Positions 46,614-56,182 of a stretch of 64,000 nt of DNA are shown here, piece by piece. Source of the DNA: an uncultured Methanoregula sp. (lineage in GTDB: Archaea > Halobacteriota > Methanomicrobia > Methanomicrobiales > Methanospirillaceae). A model generated the notes under the pieces. The model made no database searches and was not told the DNA's origin. It saw only the letters and a list, made by a program, of their open reading frames with translations. The stretch spans positions 2,791,539-2,855,538 of the forward strand of contig NZ_OY763919.1 of NCBI RefSeq assembly GCF_963667735.1, given 5' to 3'. Each line of letters begins with the position of its first letter. Positions within the stretch are counted from its first letter, which is position 1. The translations under genes and the position numbers were made by a program.

Positions 46614-47450
46614 ATGAGAACCCAGACCCTAAAGATCGGCAGCCTCATTGTTGTCGGAATTATTGCCGCCGTGATCTGCGTCGGCATGGTCACCGGATTT
46701 TCGGTTGCAAAACCGCTGATCCCCGTTGACCCGGTGAGCGATAAGAATACTGGAAACGCACCTGGCATCACGGGACAGTACATCACCATAGATCCCATTT
46801 CCGACAAAACAACCGGGGATCTCCTCATCATAACAGGTTCAACAAACCTCCCGGCAGGAACGATGCTGATGATCCAAGCGGGAAATTTTGGTGGGAATAC
46901 AGAGGTCAACCCAGGCTCGAACGGGGTTAACCGGTATTCCATGCCGATCGATTCTTCCATCCTAGAACCGGGCACGCAGACGATAACGGTCATTAACCTG
47001 ATAGGTGATCTGGCAAAGGAGTACAAACCCGGTACGGTCAAAGAAACCTCCACATTTACGCTGAAAGGCACATTCCTTGCAACAGAATCACCGGTAAAAA
47101 CAACAGTCACCGGTAATGATTACATTCGCTTGCATGCGATCGGTGACCGGTCTGTCGGGGATCAGTTCCTCATCACAGGCACTACCAGCCTTCCCCTAGG
47201 CACCATGCTGCTCTGGCAGATCATGCCGGATACGGGAACAACCCCTGCCGGCGTCAACGAGACCGCTAGTGGCATAGCCGGAGCAAGCCCGGTAACGAAA
47301 GGCGATGGCATAGTGAACCGGGTATCGTTTGCGGCAGATATGAGCAAACAGAAACCGGGAAAGTGGGTTGTCCTGGTGGGTGAACTGAAAGAAGGCGAAT
47401 TTGACATGATGGGGAACCCGAGAGGATCCGCCTCATTTATCCTGAAATAG
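46614..47450 (+). CDS. Membrane-anchored surface protein with two repeat domains
   Basis: 278 residues. An N-terminal hydrophobic helix (8-30) acts as signal or anchor; then two copies of a beta domain (about 55-150, 165-278), each opening with 'I-x-(P/A)-I-(S/G)-D' and having ITG-(S/T)-T-x-LP-x-GT-x-L (LLIITGSTNLPAGTMLM; FLITGTTSLPLGTMLLW). Such domains are common in exported proteins of Methanomicrobiales. Function unknown, probably cell-surface. It shares promoter sequence with the next gene. Confidence 0.7.
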   Translation: MRTQTLKIGSLIVVGIIAAVICVGMVTGFSVAKPLIPVDPVSDKNTGNAPGITGQYITIDPISDKTTGDLLIITGSTNLPAGTMLMIQAGNFGGNTEVNPGSNGVNRYSMPIDSSILEPGTQTITVINLIGDLAKEYKPGTVKETSTFTLKGTFLATESPVKTTVTGNDYIRLHAIGDRSVGDQFLITGTTSLPLGTMLLWQIMPDTGTTPAGVNETASGIAGASPVTKGDGIVNRVSFAADMSKQKPGKWVVLVGELKEGEFDMMGNPRGSASFILK

Positions 47451-47604
47451 GACGGTATTCACACTCTCGGAAGACACCTCTTTTTTTCCGGGAACGGGGT
47501 CAGCACAATTCACATTCTGCTGATCTGAAAAAACAGTAGTGAGCTGAAGAATCAAAGCTAAACATTTTTCACGTAATGCACAAAATACGTTACATTGTAG
47601 TCAT

Positions 47605-48876
47605 ATGAAAAAGAAGTATCTCACGTGGGCCGGTATATTATCGGCGTTAATCCTCGTTGGTATGTTCATAGTTATCACGCTTGCCTCCATTCCCTCCACA
47701 TTCCTTCAGCCCCAGATCACCATCGATCCCATCACGGGCTCGAGTGTTGACAATAACAACATGATGATCCTGACCGGCACGACCACTCTACCCATAGACA
47801 GCCAGATTACCATCAAGGTATCCGCATCACCCGGAACGATCGCTGGAGTAAATGCTACCGGGAAGACAACCACAACCGGATATGCCGACATTATTCCCGG
47901 AGCCGGGGGAAGCAATCGCTGGAAGGGGTTTGTTGATATTTCACCGTTACAACCAGCAGACTATAGGATCACGCTTGGAACGGTTACCTACACAGAAAAT
48001 TTCTCAAAAGTCATCGAGAGCGGTCCCATAGCTATGCAGCATTTTATCCTTGGGGATGAAGACGCGGGCCCGGATAGCCTCCGGAAAAAGACCGTAATAA
48101 AAAAACCGTTCATCCGGATGAACGCCATCGATGAACCGGAACCAGGCAGCCGAGAGAGAATTACAGGTATTACCAGCCTGCAGCCGGGTACACCCATCCG
48201 ATGGACGATAACAGAAGCCGGCAACAAAAGCGTCAGTGGCCGCGAAGCCGCTAAGGGCATTACCGAGGTCATCCCGGGGATGGAGGGAATCAACCGGTGG
48301 TCGGTTGTCTTCAATACAACACCTCTGAAACCGGCCCGCTACCGGGTCAGCATTACCGGGGATACCGGAAATTCCACGCGGGAGATTGATGCGGAGGGGG
48401 TCGTGTCAGCCAGTTCTGAATTCAGCCTGATACCACCAACACCCGGCGTAAAAAATACGACGAGTGCCATTGGCAACTCCTCCAGGTTCGTCACTATCGA
48501 TACCCTGCCGGATATGCAGATGAATGATATTTACCTGATTACGGGAACAACCAGCCTTCCTGCCGGGGAGGACCTCCAGGTCCAGGTATACTCCTCCGCG
48601 TTTATGAAAGACTATAACTTCACTCTCGATCCAAAGGACAGGACCCAGGAGGGTGTCTCATCCGGAGCCACCGGTGCATTCAGCGGAGCAGGCAGCACCG
48701 TCAGGATAGTAAAGGGAAACGGCTCAGAAAATCTCTGGTCGTTCGAACTCCGGACGTATCAGATGGAACCAGACGTATATGTTGTGAATGTCTGTAACGA
48801 CAGATACGACACCCAGTTAAGGGAGCAGGTCCCCGGTGATGTATCCGTATCAGAGAAATTTACCTTGAAGGGATGA
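47605..48876 (+). CDS. Membrane-anchored surface protein with three repeat domains
   Basis: 423 residues. Signal/anchor helix at 7-31, then three copies of the same domain as the gene before (about 38-140, 168-280, 295-420), each with the ITGTT-type strand (MILTGTTTLPIDSQI, ITGITSLQPGTPI, LITGTTSLPAGEDL) and a later W/Y-x-x-V strand. Likely duplicated from its neighbour, with one domain added. It overlaps no gene but is followed after three bases by a small membrane protein, so they may be co-transcribed. Confidence 0.72.
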   Translation: MKKKYLTWAGILSALILVGMFIVITLASIPSTFLQPQITIDPITGSSVDNNNMMILTGTTTLPIDSQITIKVSASPGTIAGVNATGKTTTTGYADIIPGAGGSNRWKGFVDISPLQPADYRITLGTVTYTENFSKVIESGPIAMQHFILGDEDAGPDSLRKKTVIKKPFIRMNAIDEPEPGSRERITGITSLQPGTPIRWTITEAGNKSVSGREAAKGITEVIPGMEGINRWSVVFNTTPLKPARYRVSITGDTGNSTREIDAEGVVSASSEFSLIPPTPGVKNTTSAIGNSSRFVTIDTLPDMQMNDIYLITGTTSLPAGEDLQVQVYSSAFMKDYNFTLDPKDRTQEGVSSGATGAFSGAGSTVRIVKGNGSENLWSFELRTYQMEPDVYVVNVCNDRYDTQLREQVPGDVSVSEKFTLKG

Positions 48877-48879
48877 AAC

Positions 48880-49458
48880 ATGAAATATCTTACATACCTT
48901 ATCGGTACATTCCTGACCGCCTGCCTGGTTGCTGCATTGATCGGCTGGTCCATGGCAGCCGGGAATTTCCTGATCCCCATCATCGCAATCCCGCTGGGAT
49001 TCGTCGTCATCCTGGCATGCCGCCGGAATGTGAAAGAAGTGATAGGCGACGAACGCGTGAACAAAATTCGGTCCAGGGCTGCACTCCGGACACTGGAAGT
49101 CCTTGTTATTCTCGGGGCCATCGCGTCAGTCATACTGTACTCCTACATGGTCAGCGACCCGCTTGCCCCGATGATCAAAGGACGGGTATTTACCAATGAT
49201 GACGGGACGAGTTCAATGATCGTTAACATGTACCGGCCGGGCAGTGCGGAACGGCCGGAAAATCTCATCCGTTCAACAATGATAAAAAATATCAATGCCA
49301 TGAATGAGTCCGAAGCCATGGATTACTGCCAGTTCCGGCGGGAAGGGTTCCTGGAGAATGAAAAAAAGGGCATTATGGGAATGACCATCGGTGGCTCGGT
49401 TTTATTCCTCCTTATCACGTTCGGAGCGTTTTATCTTTATTACAACAGAAAGTACTAA
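48880..49458 (+). CDS. DUF2178-like small membrane protein
   Basis: 192 residues with four membrane helices: two N-terminal (7-27, 29-48), one central (70-92) and one C-terminal (about 165-187), and a conserved-looking DERVNKIRSRAA loop after helix two. Archaeal DUF2178 proteins are regularly encoded next to a small HTH regulator, as here. The insertion at about 100-160 is longer than usual. Probably a partner that controls, or is controlled by, the HTH protein. Confidence 0.7.
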   Translation: MKYLTYLIGTFLTACLVAALIGWSMAAGNFLIPIIAIPLGFVVILACRRNVKEVIGDERVNKIRSRAALRTLEVLVILGAIASVILYSYMVSDPLAPMIKGRVFTNDDGTSSMIVNMYRPGSAERPENLIRSTMIKNINAMNESEAMDYCQFRREGFLENEKKGIMGMTIGGSVLFLLITFGAFYLYYNRKY

Positions 49459-49471
49459 CTATCAGGCTGTC

Positions 49472-49699
49472 ATGAAGAACAGGATAAAAGTCCTCCGGGC
49501 CGAGCGCGATATGACGCAGGAACAACTTGCAGAGCTCGTAGGAGTCACGCGGAATACCATCATATCTATTGAAAAGGACAAGTATTGTCCGTCCCTCAAA
49601 CTGGGCTTCCGGATCGCCCGCTTATTCGGTGTCGGGATCGATAATGTGTTCACCTATGAAGAGGATAAGGATGGACCGGCATCGGAAACCGATGAGTGA
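49472..49699 (+). CDS. Cro/C1-type HTH regulator
   Basis: 75 residues: the HTH core KVLRAERDMTQEQLAELVGV, then TRNTIISIEKDKYCPSLKLGFRIARLFGV, of the YozG/DUF-paired type, with an acidic tail. Only 13 bp after the membrane protein. It may bind the shared half-site before the two surface-protein genes. CAGG provides only a weak ribosome site, so coupling to the upstream gene is likely. Confidence 0.88.
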   Translation: MKNRIKVLRAERDMTQEQLAELVGVTRNTIISIEKDKYCPSLKLGFRIARLFGVGIDNVFTYEEDKDGPASETDE

Positions 49700-49741
49700 C
49701 GGGCAATTTTTCGGGTTGTACTAAAAAGGAAAAAGTGGAGT

Positions 49742-50446
49742 TTACAGAGGCAGCGGCTTCTTCTTTTTGTCGGAAACAACCGTGCCGGTATACTTTCCCT
49801 TGAGGATCGCGTTTGAAAGGTTTTTCGGATCACGGCCATCCAGCACCACGAGCGGGATACCGCTCCGCTCGACAACCCGGGCGGCAACAACATCCAGCAC
49901 ATTGTTCGAGCCGGCCCCAAGACCCGTGCCCCCGACGATATCCAGTAACTGTTTCGGGGTCAGGGCATCATACCGCTCGGCATCCGGTACCTTGTTCGGA
50001 TCTGCAGAGTAAATGCCGTCGACGGATGTGGCATTGATGAAGACCGCAGCGCCCACGCGTTCGGAAAGTACGGCGGCAACGGCATCGGTGGTCTGGCCGG
50101 GAGTTATCCCGCCCATGACAACGATCTTGCCGGATTCGGCAAACTTCTTGGCCTCCGAATGGCTCTCGGCCACTTTCGGATAAGCATCGCTGCCGAGAGC
50201 CGCGATCAGCATGGTTGCATTCAGCCGGGTGATGAGAATGCCGATCTCATCCGATGTTCCTTCGTCAATGCCCAGTTCGCGGGTCACGCTGATGTAACGC
50301 CGGGCCTCGCCGCCCCCGCCCACAACGACAAAGAGCCGGTGGCTCTTGTGGATCTTCTTCAGCACCGGGACATATTCCCTGATGGTGTGGTTCTCCAGTT
50401 TCGGGATCAGGATGGAACCGCCAAGCGAGATGACAACCGTCTTCAT
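49742..50446 (-). CDS. pyrH: Archaeal UMP kinase
   Basis: 234 residues of the amino-acid kinase fold: VVISLGGSILIP, VVGGGGEARRY, GGITPGQTTDAVA, ATSVDGIYSADPN. It phosphorylates UMP to UDP in pyrimidine synthesis. It converges on the HTH gene (42-bp gap) and is divergent from a small zinc-ribbon gene. Confidence 0.93.
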   Translation of the reverse strand: MKTVVISLGGSILIPKLENHTIREYVPVLKKIHKSHRLFVVVGGGGEARRYISVTRELGIDEGTSDEIGILITRLNATMLIAALGSDAYPKVAESHSEAKKFAESGKIVVMGGITPGQTTDAVAAVLSERVGAAVFINATSVDGIYSADPNKVPDAERYDALTPKQLLDIVGGTGLGAGSNNVLDVVAARVVERSGIPLVVLDGRDPKNLSNAILKGKYTGTVVSDKKKKPLPL

Positions 50447-50484
50447 TGCATTAGTTTTTGTGCCGGAGACACATAGAGTTCACT

Positions 50485-50655
50485 ATGTTCTACTGCCCGA
50501 AGTGCAAAAGCCAGGAGATATTCCCGGTTGCCGGGGGCTATGTCGGCCAGGTCTACCTTTGCAAGGATTGCGGGTACCGCGGATCGTTCGTTCTCGAGAT
50601 CGATTCTCCCGATGCACTCCGCGAGATGGAGCGGGACGAAAAGGATCGCAAGTAG
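50485..50655 (+). CDS. Small zinc-ribbon protein
   Basis: 56 residues with CPKC near the start and CKDCG 24 residues later, a single zinc ribbon, then an acidic helix (DALREMERDEKDRK). Related proteins are widespread in archaea next to various genes. It starts 38 bp from the pyrH start on the other strand; the two may share a promoter region. Confidence 0.7.
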   Translation: MFYCPKCKSQEIFPVAGGYVGQVYLCKDCGYRGSFVLEIDSPDALREMERDEKDRK

Positions 50656-50774
50656 CCTGTCTTTCAATCCGGCGACACACGAGACGAATGTTCTCCGGAT
50701 ACAATCAGCAGGATCGAAGAAAAGATCCGACAGGGCGTAAACCGGTTCCCGGACAGGAACCGGTCACGGGATCA

Positions 50775-52487
50775 TCACAATCCTTTTTCGGATTCGGGGA
50801 ACCGGAACGCGCCCGGGGGAACCGTCATCTCGAACCGGGCCCCGTTTCCCGGCTCGCCGGTCTCCCGGATCGCGATGCCGGTTATCCCGAGGATATCCCG
50901 GGCAAGGAAAAGCCCAAGCCCGGTATTGTGACCAAAACCCCGGTCAAAGATCCGCTCCTTGTCCGCAACAGGAATCCCTGAACCATCATCCTCCGCATAC
51001 AGGATGAGCGAGCCTCCCTCCCGGGCATACCGGAGAGTGAAGCGGGTCATTCCCTGCGCATACCGGATCGCATTGTCCAGTAAGTTGTATATCACCCGCT
51101 GGAAAAGCCGGTCCGCAAGAATCTCAAGCCCGCCGGTCTCATCCACGAGCAGTATTGCGGAACAGTCGAGATTGTGCCCTGCCTCCGCAAGAATAATGCC
51201 GGGCTTCTGCCAGGATGGAGCCGCAACACCGAGATCCTGGTACTCCTGGGTAAAATCGGCAAGCGTCCGGATCGCTTCTGCCGTATCGCGGACCTTGGAA
51301 AGATCCACAGCCTCTTCTTTCCTGCTGGTATCTTCAGCAGCCAGTTCAAGATAGATGAAAAGTGCGGTCAACTTATTCTTGATATCGTGCCGGACTATCC
51401 CGGAGAGGAGGTTGAGTTTGCGGTTGGCCTTCTCAAATGCGGTCTCGGCGTTCTTCCGTTCCGTTACATCGCGGAAGATCAGGATTGCGCCCCCGTCATG
51501 CCCCGCATCCGGGGGAATCGCAACGGTCTGGACTTCAAAGATGCGGGCGGAATCCCCCCGGGGGATCGTGATCTCGTTTCCCTCCGGTCCTGGCGTGCAG
51601 GGAGTTGTTATAAACCGGCCCAGTCCGGGTACAAATTCAGTCAGCTGCCGGCCCACACCCTGGTCTTCCGTTACCCCGAGCAGGACTGATCCGGCAGGAT
51701 TGAGGAGCGTTATGGTTCCCCCTGCATTGGTTGCAACAACCCCGTCTTTAATTGTCCGGACCAGGAACGAGTGCGTCAGGGGCTGGAGGGACAAGAGCTC
51801 GAAGTTGAGCATAGCCGCAATCAGGAGCGATCCCGAGATCACGAACATGACAGGTGTCCAGTCGAATCCCGCCTCGGGACCAAGATCGAGGTAATAGAAG
51901 AGGGTTGCAAGGAACGGGAAGAGACCTGCGGCAAGGACAAGGGCAATCTGGTTCCGGAAAAGCATGCCAACGGTCCTGTACCGGATAGCGAACAGGAGAA
52001 TGGCAGACAGGGTCAGGACAAACGAATACGAGGCCGTGATCCAGTACAGGGGGGCGCGGCCGAATACCCAGATGAGTGTGTGCCGTGGTCCCTCGATGGT
52101 GGAAAACCCCGTATAGTAAAGATGGTGCAGGTTGTTGGTTGCCACAAGACAGATCGAAAGGACCGGAATCACGAAGAGGAGCGCAAGAAAAAGGCGGGAT
52201 GGCCGGTAATCGTGCTCGGTGTACCAGAGCGCGAAGAGCAGGTATGCAACGGGAATGGTAACAATCGCGGGATAGGAGAGGGTATTGGCGAAAAGTACCG
52301 TATCAAGATCTGTTGCCGCCATGGAGACTGCCATCCCGGCAAGCCATATCGTAGCAGCGGCAAAGAGAACCAGGAGGGGAATTATTCCCGGCGTGTGGCG
52401 ACGCTTCCATGCAAACAGGGTAAATGCAAAAAGGATCACCATTGCCAAGGCTGCGATAAGTGCAAGGGAGGAGTACTGCCAGCTCAT
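50775..52487 (-). CDS. 7TM-PAS sensor histidine kinase
   Basis: 571 residues from ATG 52487, chosen since the seven membrane helices (about 6-230) begin at once and a GGAAGGG site is upstream; the longer frame has no such signal. PAS domain (about 238-345, GGTITLLNPAGSVLLGVTED), then a kinase core with acceptor His367 in GIVRHDIKNKLTALFIYL, N box (IYNLLDNAIRYAQ), DDGSGIP and NTGLGLFL. The signal is unknown. No response regulator is adjacent. The start region lies 131 bp from amrS on the opposite strand. Confidence 0.9.
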   Translation of the reverse strand: MSWQYSSLALIAALAMVILFAFTLFAWKRRHTPGIIPLLVLFAAATIWLAGMAVSMAATDLDTVLFANTLSYPAIVTIPVAYLLFALWYTEHDYRPSRLFLALLFVIPVLSICLVATNNLHHLYYTGFSTIEGPRHTLIWVFGRAPLYWITASYSFVLTLSAILLFAIRYRTVGMLFRNQIALVLAAGLFPFLATLFYYLDLGPEAGFDWTPVMFVISGSLLIAAMLNFELLSLQPLTHSFLVRTIKDGVVATNAGGTITLLNPAGSVLLGVTEDQGVGRQLTEFVPGLGRFITTPCTPGPEGNEITIPRGDSARIFEVQTVAIPPDAGHDGGAILIFRDVTERKNAETAFEKANRKLNLLSGIVRHDIKNKLTALFIYLELAAEDTSRKEEAVDLSKVRDTAEAIRTLADFTQEYQDLGVAAPSWQKPGIILAEAGHNLDCSAILLVDETGGLEILADRLFQRVIYNLLDNAIRYAQGMTRFTLRYAREGGSLILYAEDDGSGIPVADKERIFDRGFGHNTGLGLFLARDILGITGIAIRETGEPGNGARFEMTVPPGAFRFPESEKGL

Positions 52488-52618
52488 ATCAGGCCCTTCC
52501 TGCCCACCCGGGTACCATGCTATTACTCTTGCAAGGGTTTGGGAAAAAAGTATTGCAGGATTACAAAGGACCCAAATCTTCATGCGCAGGAAGAACAATC
52601 CTCGATCAGGAGACCGTG

Positions 52619-53632
52619 ATGCACGAGGCACGCCAGTACAGGAAATCCATAAACAATGAGGTCCGGTGTTCGCTCTGCAACCACCGGTGCCGGATCCTTG
52701 AAGGAAAATGCGGGATCTGCGGAGTACGGGAGAACCGGAACGGCATCCTGTATGCCACAACGTACGGCAGGATCAGTGCCGAGGCAGTGGACCCCATCGA
52801 GAAAAAACCGCTGTACCATTTCCTGCCGGGCACGCGATCGTATTCGCTGGGCAGCATCGGGTGCAACTTCCACTGCCAGCACTGCCAGAACTGGCACATC
52901 TCCCGGGCAGATAGCGAGACGGCAGGTCTCCGCAATCTTGCACCGGAAGAAGGGGTGCGGAGGGCAAAGGAGAGCGGCTGCGCAAGCATCTCCTGGACCT
53001 ACAACGAGCCGACCATCTGGCACGAGTACACGCTCGACATGGGCACGCTCGCCCGGGCGGCCGGCCTTGGCACGGCCTATGTCACGAACGGGTACATAAC
53101 GGAAGAGGCTTTGCGCGAACTCTCGCCCATGCTCTCCGCGTACCGGGTGGACCTCAAGGCGTTCACGGATGATTTCTACAAAAAGATCTGCGGGGCCCGT
53201 CTCCAGCCGGTCCTCGACTCCGCGGTACTTGCCCGCGAGCTGGGCATGCATATCGAGACGGTCACGCTCGTCATCCCCGGCCTCAACGACAGTCTTGAGG
53301 AACAGGCTGCCCTGATCCGCTGGGTTATTGAGAACCTCGGGCCTGATACGCCGATGCACTTCTCCGCGTTCCACCCCGATTACCAGATGACCGATCGCAC
53401 CTTCACACCGGTTGCAACCCTGGAGAAGATCTGCACAAAAGCAAAGGAACTGGGCCTCCGTTTCCCGTACATCGGCAATGCCCGCAGCCATAAGTACGAG
53501 AATACCTGCTGCCCTGCCTGCGGGGCGCTCCTCATCGAACGGTCCGGCTTCTCCAGCCGGATCGCGGGACTGGACGGGCAGCAGTGCAGTTCCTGCGGGG
53601 AACAGACCGGGATCGTGCGGCATGTCGGCTGA
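52619..53632 (+). CDS. amrS: AmmeMemoRadiSam-system radical SAM enzyme
   Basis: 337 residues. An N-terminal Cys-rich part (Cys17, 20, 24, 31 and 34) precedes the radical SAM motif CNFHCQHC (Cys82, 86, 89), followed by SWTYNEPTIWHEY and IPGLNDS, the usual AmrS features, and ends with a zinc-ribbon-like part (CCPACG, CSSCG). AmrS is encoded with AMMECR1 and MEMO1 homologues in many organisms; its reaction is not known. Neither partner is in this window. AGGAG eight bases upstream supports ATG 52619. The stop overlaps the next gene. Confidence 0.92.
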   Translation: MHEARQYRKSINNEVRCSLCNHRCRILEGKCGICGVRENRNGILYATTYGRISAEAVDPIEKKPLYHFLPGTRSYSLGSIGCNFHCQHCQNWHISRADSETAGLRNLAPEEGVRRAKESGCASISWTYNEPTIWHEYTLDMGTLARAAGLGTAYVTNGYITEEALRELSPMLSAYRVDLKAFTDDFYKKICGARLQPVLDSAVLARELGMHIETVTLVIPGLNDSLEEQAALIRWVIENLGPDTPMHFSAFHPDYQMTDRTFTPVATLEKICTKAKELGLRFPYIGNARSHKYENTCCPACGALLIERSGFSSRIAGLDGQQCSSCGEQTGIVRHVG

Positions 53633-54116
53633 TCCGGACCCGGGACAGCGGTTCATCGCGGACCGTATGCTTGGCACCCTCACGCGGTACCTGCGGTTCA
53701 TGGGCTATGACACAACGAGCGCAAACACCCTTACCCCCGGAAACCGGAAAGAGGACACGCTCCTCCTCGACCTGGCTCTGCAGGAGAACCGCATCCTGCT
53801 GACGGGCGATGCCGAACTTGCAAGGCGCGGGAAAGAGCGGGCAGTGTACATCCGGAGCGGGGACGTTGCAGGGCAGATACAGCAGCTCGTGGATCTCGGG
53901 CTTGTCGAACAACGGATTTTCCTGAACCGCTGTTCGCTCTGCAACACCCTCCTGAGGGAAGCCCGGCCCGAAGAGATAGGGGGCGCGGAATACGCACCCA
54001 GGGAAAGAGAACATCTCACCTTCTTCTGGTGCGAGAGCTGCGTGAAACTGTACTGGAACGGCTCTCATGAGAAACAACTCAAAAAAAGACTGGAAGGGCA
54101 GCCGGAAAAGCGGTGA
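53622..54116 (+). CDS. Mut7-C RNase-domain protein with zinc ribbon
   Basis: 164 residues from ATG 53622, overlapping amrS by 11 bases. The PIN-like Mut7-C domain has IADRMLGTLTRYLRFMGYDT at its start and ILLTGDAELARRG with acidic residues; the C-terminal zinc ribbon has CSLCNTLL and WCESC, then KLYWNGSH. Predicted RNase; target unknown. Its overlap with amrS suggests coexpression, which does not by itself imply joint function. Confidence 0.85.
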   Translation: MSADPDPGQRFIADRMLGTLTRYLRFMGYDTTSANTLTPGNRKEDTLLLDLALQENRILLTGDAELARRGKERAVYIRSGDVAGQIQQLVDLGLVEQRIFLNRCSLCNTLLREARPEEIGGAEYAPREREHLTFFWCESCVKLYWNGSHEKQLKKRLEGQPEKR

Positions 54117-54282
54117 ACGCAGATCTTTGTACTGCCGGGGGTGAGCCATACCACCGGGAGCCAATCCGGCCCGGGAGGGGATATGGGTCGTGCAGACTTC
54201 CTGCGGATCGGTACCGGTAGGGTATATCCGCAAGCTCCATTATCTCCTGCTCCCAGAGTACGAGGTGGGAGACAGATATCCT

Positions 54283-54555
54283 ATGAAAGATCACCAAATC
54301 GTCCGATGGTCAGTGGATGTTGCACTGGGGATTGTGTTCCTCGTAAGCCTGATTACCGGCCTTGCCAAACTCACCGTCCTTTTACGGGTGACCGGCCTGG
54401 GGCAGGTGGTCCTGCCGCTTGCCCGGATCTCCGATATCCATGACACGGCCGGAGTGCTTCTTGCTCTTCTCGTATTGATTCATCTGTACCTGAACCGGAA
54501 ATGGATCATCGGTACGACCAGGCGGATCCTGTCAGGTACGATGAAAGACGAGTGA
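54283..54555 (+). CDS. Small cytochrome b-like membrane protein (DUF4405 type)
   Basis: 90 residues: two membrane helices, an IHDTAGV His in the loop before helix two and a second His near its end (LIHLYLNRKW), as expected for heme-b ligands in DUF4405-type proteins. GAGGTGGGAGA precedes ATG 54283. It converges with a molybdopterin-domain oxidoreductase 25 bp away. Such heme membrane proteins often serve oxidoreductases, but the two genes are not on one strand. Confidence 0.72.
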   Translation: MKDHQIVRWSVDVALGIVFLVSLITGLAKLTVLLRVTGLGQVVLPLARISDIHDTAGVLLALLVLIHLYLNRKWIIGTTRRILSGTMKDE

Positions 54556-54580
54556 AAAAACGATTCTCGTGCAGGAGACC

Positions 54581-55270
54581 CTATCCAAACTTGTTCTGGT
54601 CCAGGGCTCCGGTATTGGAGTAGCCCCGGGATTCCCAGTAGCCGCGATAGGATGGATCGTCCGACAACTCAATCCTCTCCACCCACTTGATCCACTTGTA
54701 GCCCCACTTGTCCTCGGCCACGAGCTGGAAGGGATAGCCCCGCTCTGCGGGCATGGTCACGTTGTTCATCCGGTACGCAAGCAGGATGTCGCGATCGGAA
54801 AAGTACGAGAGGGGAAACGATGTGGTATACCCGTCCCTCGCAGTAAGGATCACCGTGTTTGCCCGGGGGTCCGGCCCGGCATCTGCCAGGATGTCCCGGA
54901 AAAGAACGCCTTCCCAGAGGATCGTTGCATCCCATCCCTCAACGCAGTGAAGGGTGACGACTTTGGAATAATGCGGGTACCGGGCAAGGATCTCGTCATA
55001 GGAAAGGGACTGCGGCCTGCGGGCGAGACCGGTTACGGCCAGACGGTAGCCGGATATATTGACCTGCTGGGGACCCAGGATGGAGTTTTCCCGGAAATCC
55101 TTTACCGATGAGAGATCTTTTCCCTCAAACGATCGGACTTCCACTGCCGCAAGGGATGCAGGCACGCCATCCGGCCCGGAGATCCCCGGGGGACTCCGCA
55201 GGACCAGGAACGAACAGGCTGCGCCTATCACAAGAATGAGAAGGATGGCGAGGATCCACCGGATGTTCAT
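54581..55270 (-). CDS. Membrane-anchored molybdopterin-domain oxidoreductase
   Basis: 229 residues. An N-terminal anchor helix (3-23) is followed by a domain of the sulfite oxidase/MsrP type, with the likely Mo-ligand Cys in TLHCVEGWDATILWEG and the motif KWGYKWIKWVERIEL near the end. These domains catalyse oxygen-atom transfer; the substrate is unknown, and some family members lack the metal. The catalytic part would face the outside of the membrane. Confidence 0.82.
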   Translation of the reverse strand: MNIRWILAILLILVIGAACSFLVLRSPPGISGPDGVPASLAAVEVRSFEGKDLSSVKDFRENSILGPQQVNISGYRLAVTGLARRPQSLSYDEILARYPHYSKVVTLHCVEGWDATILWEGVLFRDILADAGPDPRANTVILTARDGYTTSFPLSYFSDRDILLAYRMNNVTMPAERGYPFQLVAEDKWGYKWIKWVERIELSDDPSYRGYWESRGYSNTGALDQNKFG

Positions 55271-55334
55271 GAAGGATGATAGGCACTGCAGCTTATCAAA
55301 ACTTGGATAGAGGACAATCGCGAAAAAAAACCGC

Positions 55335-56114
55335 TCATACCTCTTCCGTGAGCACTTTGTAGAAATGTTCGGATGCATTCCGCTCGGCCCACGGGCGGTG
55401 CCCGCATTTTTCCAGAAGGATGAACCGGAAATCCGCAAGCTCCTTTGAAAGCGGGATCGTCACCCCGTCGGACGGGTGGGGATCCCAGTCGCCATGGATT
55501 GCAACAACGGGGCACTTGATGGATTTTGCCATCTGGAGGAGAACCTGCGTGCGCCGCAGTTCCGCTGCCTCTTCCCAGACCTCCCGGAAGATATCGTACT
55601 GGCAATGGAACCCTTCGTCCTCGATATTGGCAGGGTCGAATGCATCGGCGCGGGAGAGGAGGTACCCGAGCCGTGCAAGAAGGGCATTCTTCCCGGGGGT
55701 CTCAGGCACGTCGAGTTTTCCCATGATCTCCTGCGCCTCTGCCTTGTCCTGCTGCTTCATGCGGACAAGCCGGGTTTTTGTGATGGACGCGGCATACTGC
55801 TCCTCGAACGGCGGGCAGCCGATGAGGATGAGTTTCTTCACAAGTGCCGGATACCGGGCAGCAAGAAGCCACGAGAGATAGGCCCCCCAGGAGAACCCGA
55901 CCAGGGTTACCGGCACCTTTCCCTGCTCGATGAGAACCGACCGGAGCTCCTGGACCTGCCCGTCAAGGGTTGTCTCGGTCTGGAGCGGTTCAAGCACCGG
56001 CCGGACTGCCGACAATTCCCTGGCAACGGGAGCTACTTCGCCGGGAGCTCCCGGACCCCCGTGGATGACCGCGATGGTATAGGGTCCTGCCCCCCATTTT
56101 CGTACCAGACTCAT
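55335..56114 (-). CDS. Alpha/beta hydrolase
   Basis: 259 residues with the hydrolase fold: oxyanion-type HGGPG, nucleophile Ser in LVGFSWGAYLSW, acid in HGDWDPHPSDG and the catalytic His in LEKCGHRPWAERN. Substrate unknown; esterase or lactonase-type enzymes fit. Transcribed in the same direction as the hydrogenase-like operon, 68 bp after it, but probably separate. Confidence 0.85.
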   Translation of the reverse strand: MSLVRKWGAGPYTIAVIHGGPGAPGEVAPVARELSAVRPVLEPLQTETTLDGQVQELRSVLIEQGKVPVTLVGFSWGAYLSWLLAARYPALVKKLILIGCPPFEEQYAASITKTRLVRMKQQDKAEAQEIMGKLDVPETPGKNALLARLGYLLSRADAFDPANIEDEGFHCQYDIFREVWEEAAELRRTQVLLQMAKSIKCPVVAIHGDWDPHPSDGVTIPLSKELADFRFILLEKCGHRPWAERNASEHFYKVLTEEV

Positions 56115-56182
56115 CAGATACCCGGTTATCTTCAGAGTATATATTGTTCCGGGTTGGCCGGGTGAAATGAAAGCGGCCGGAT

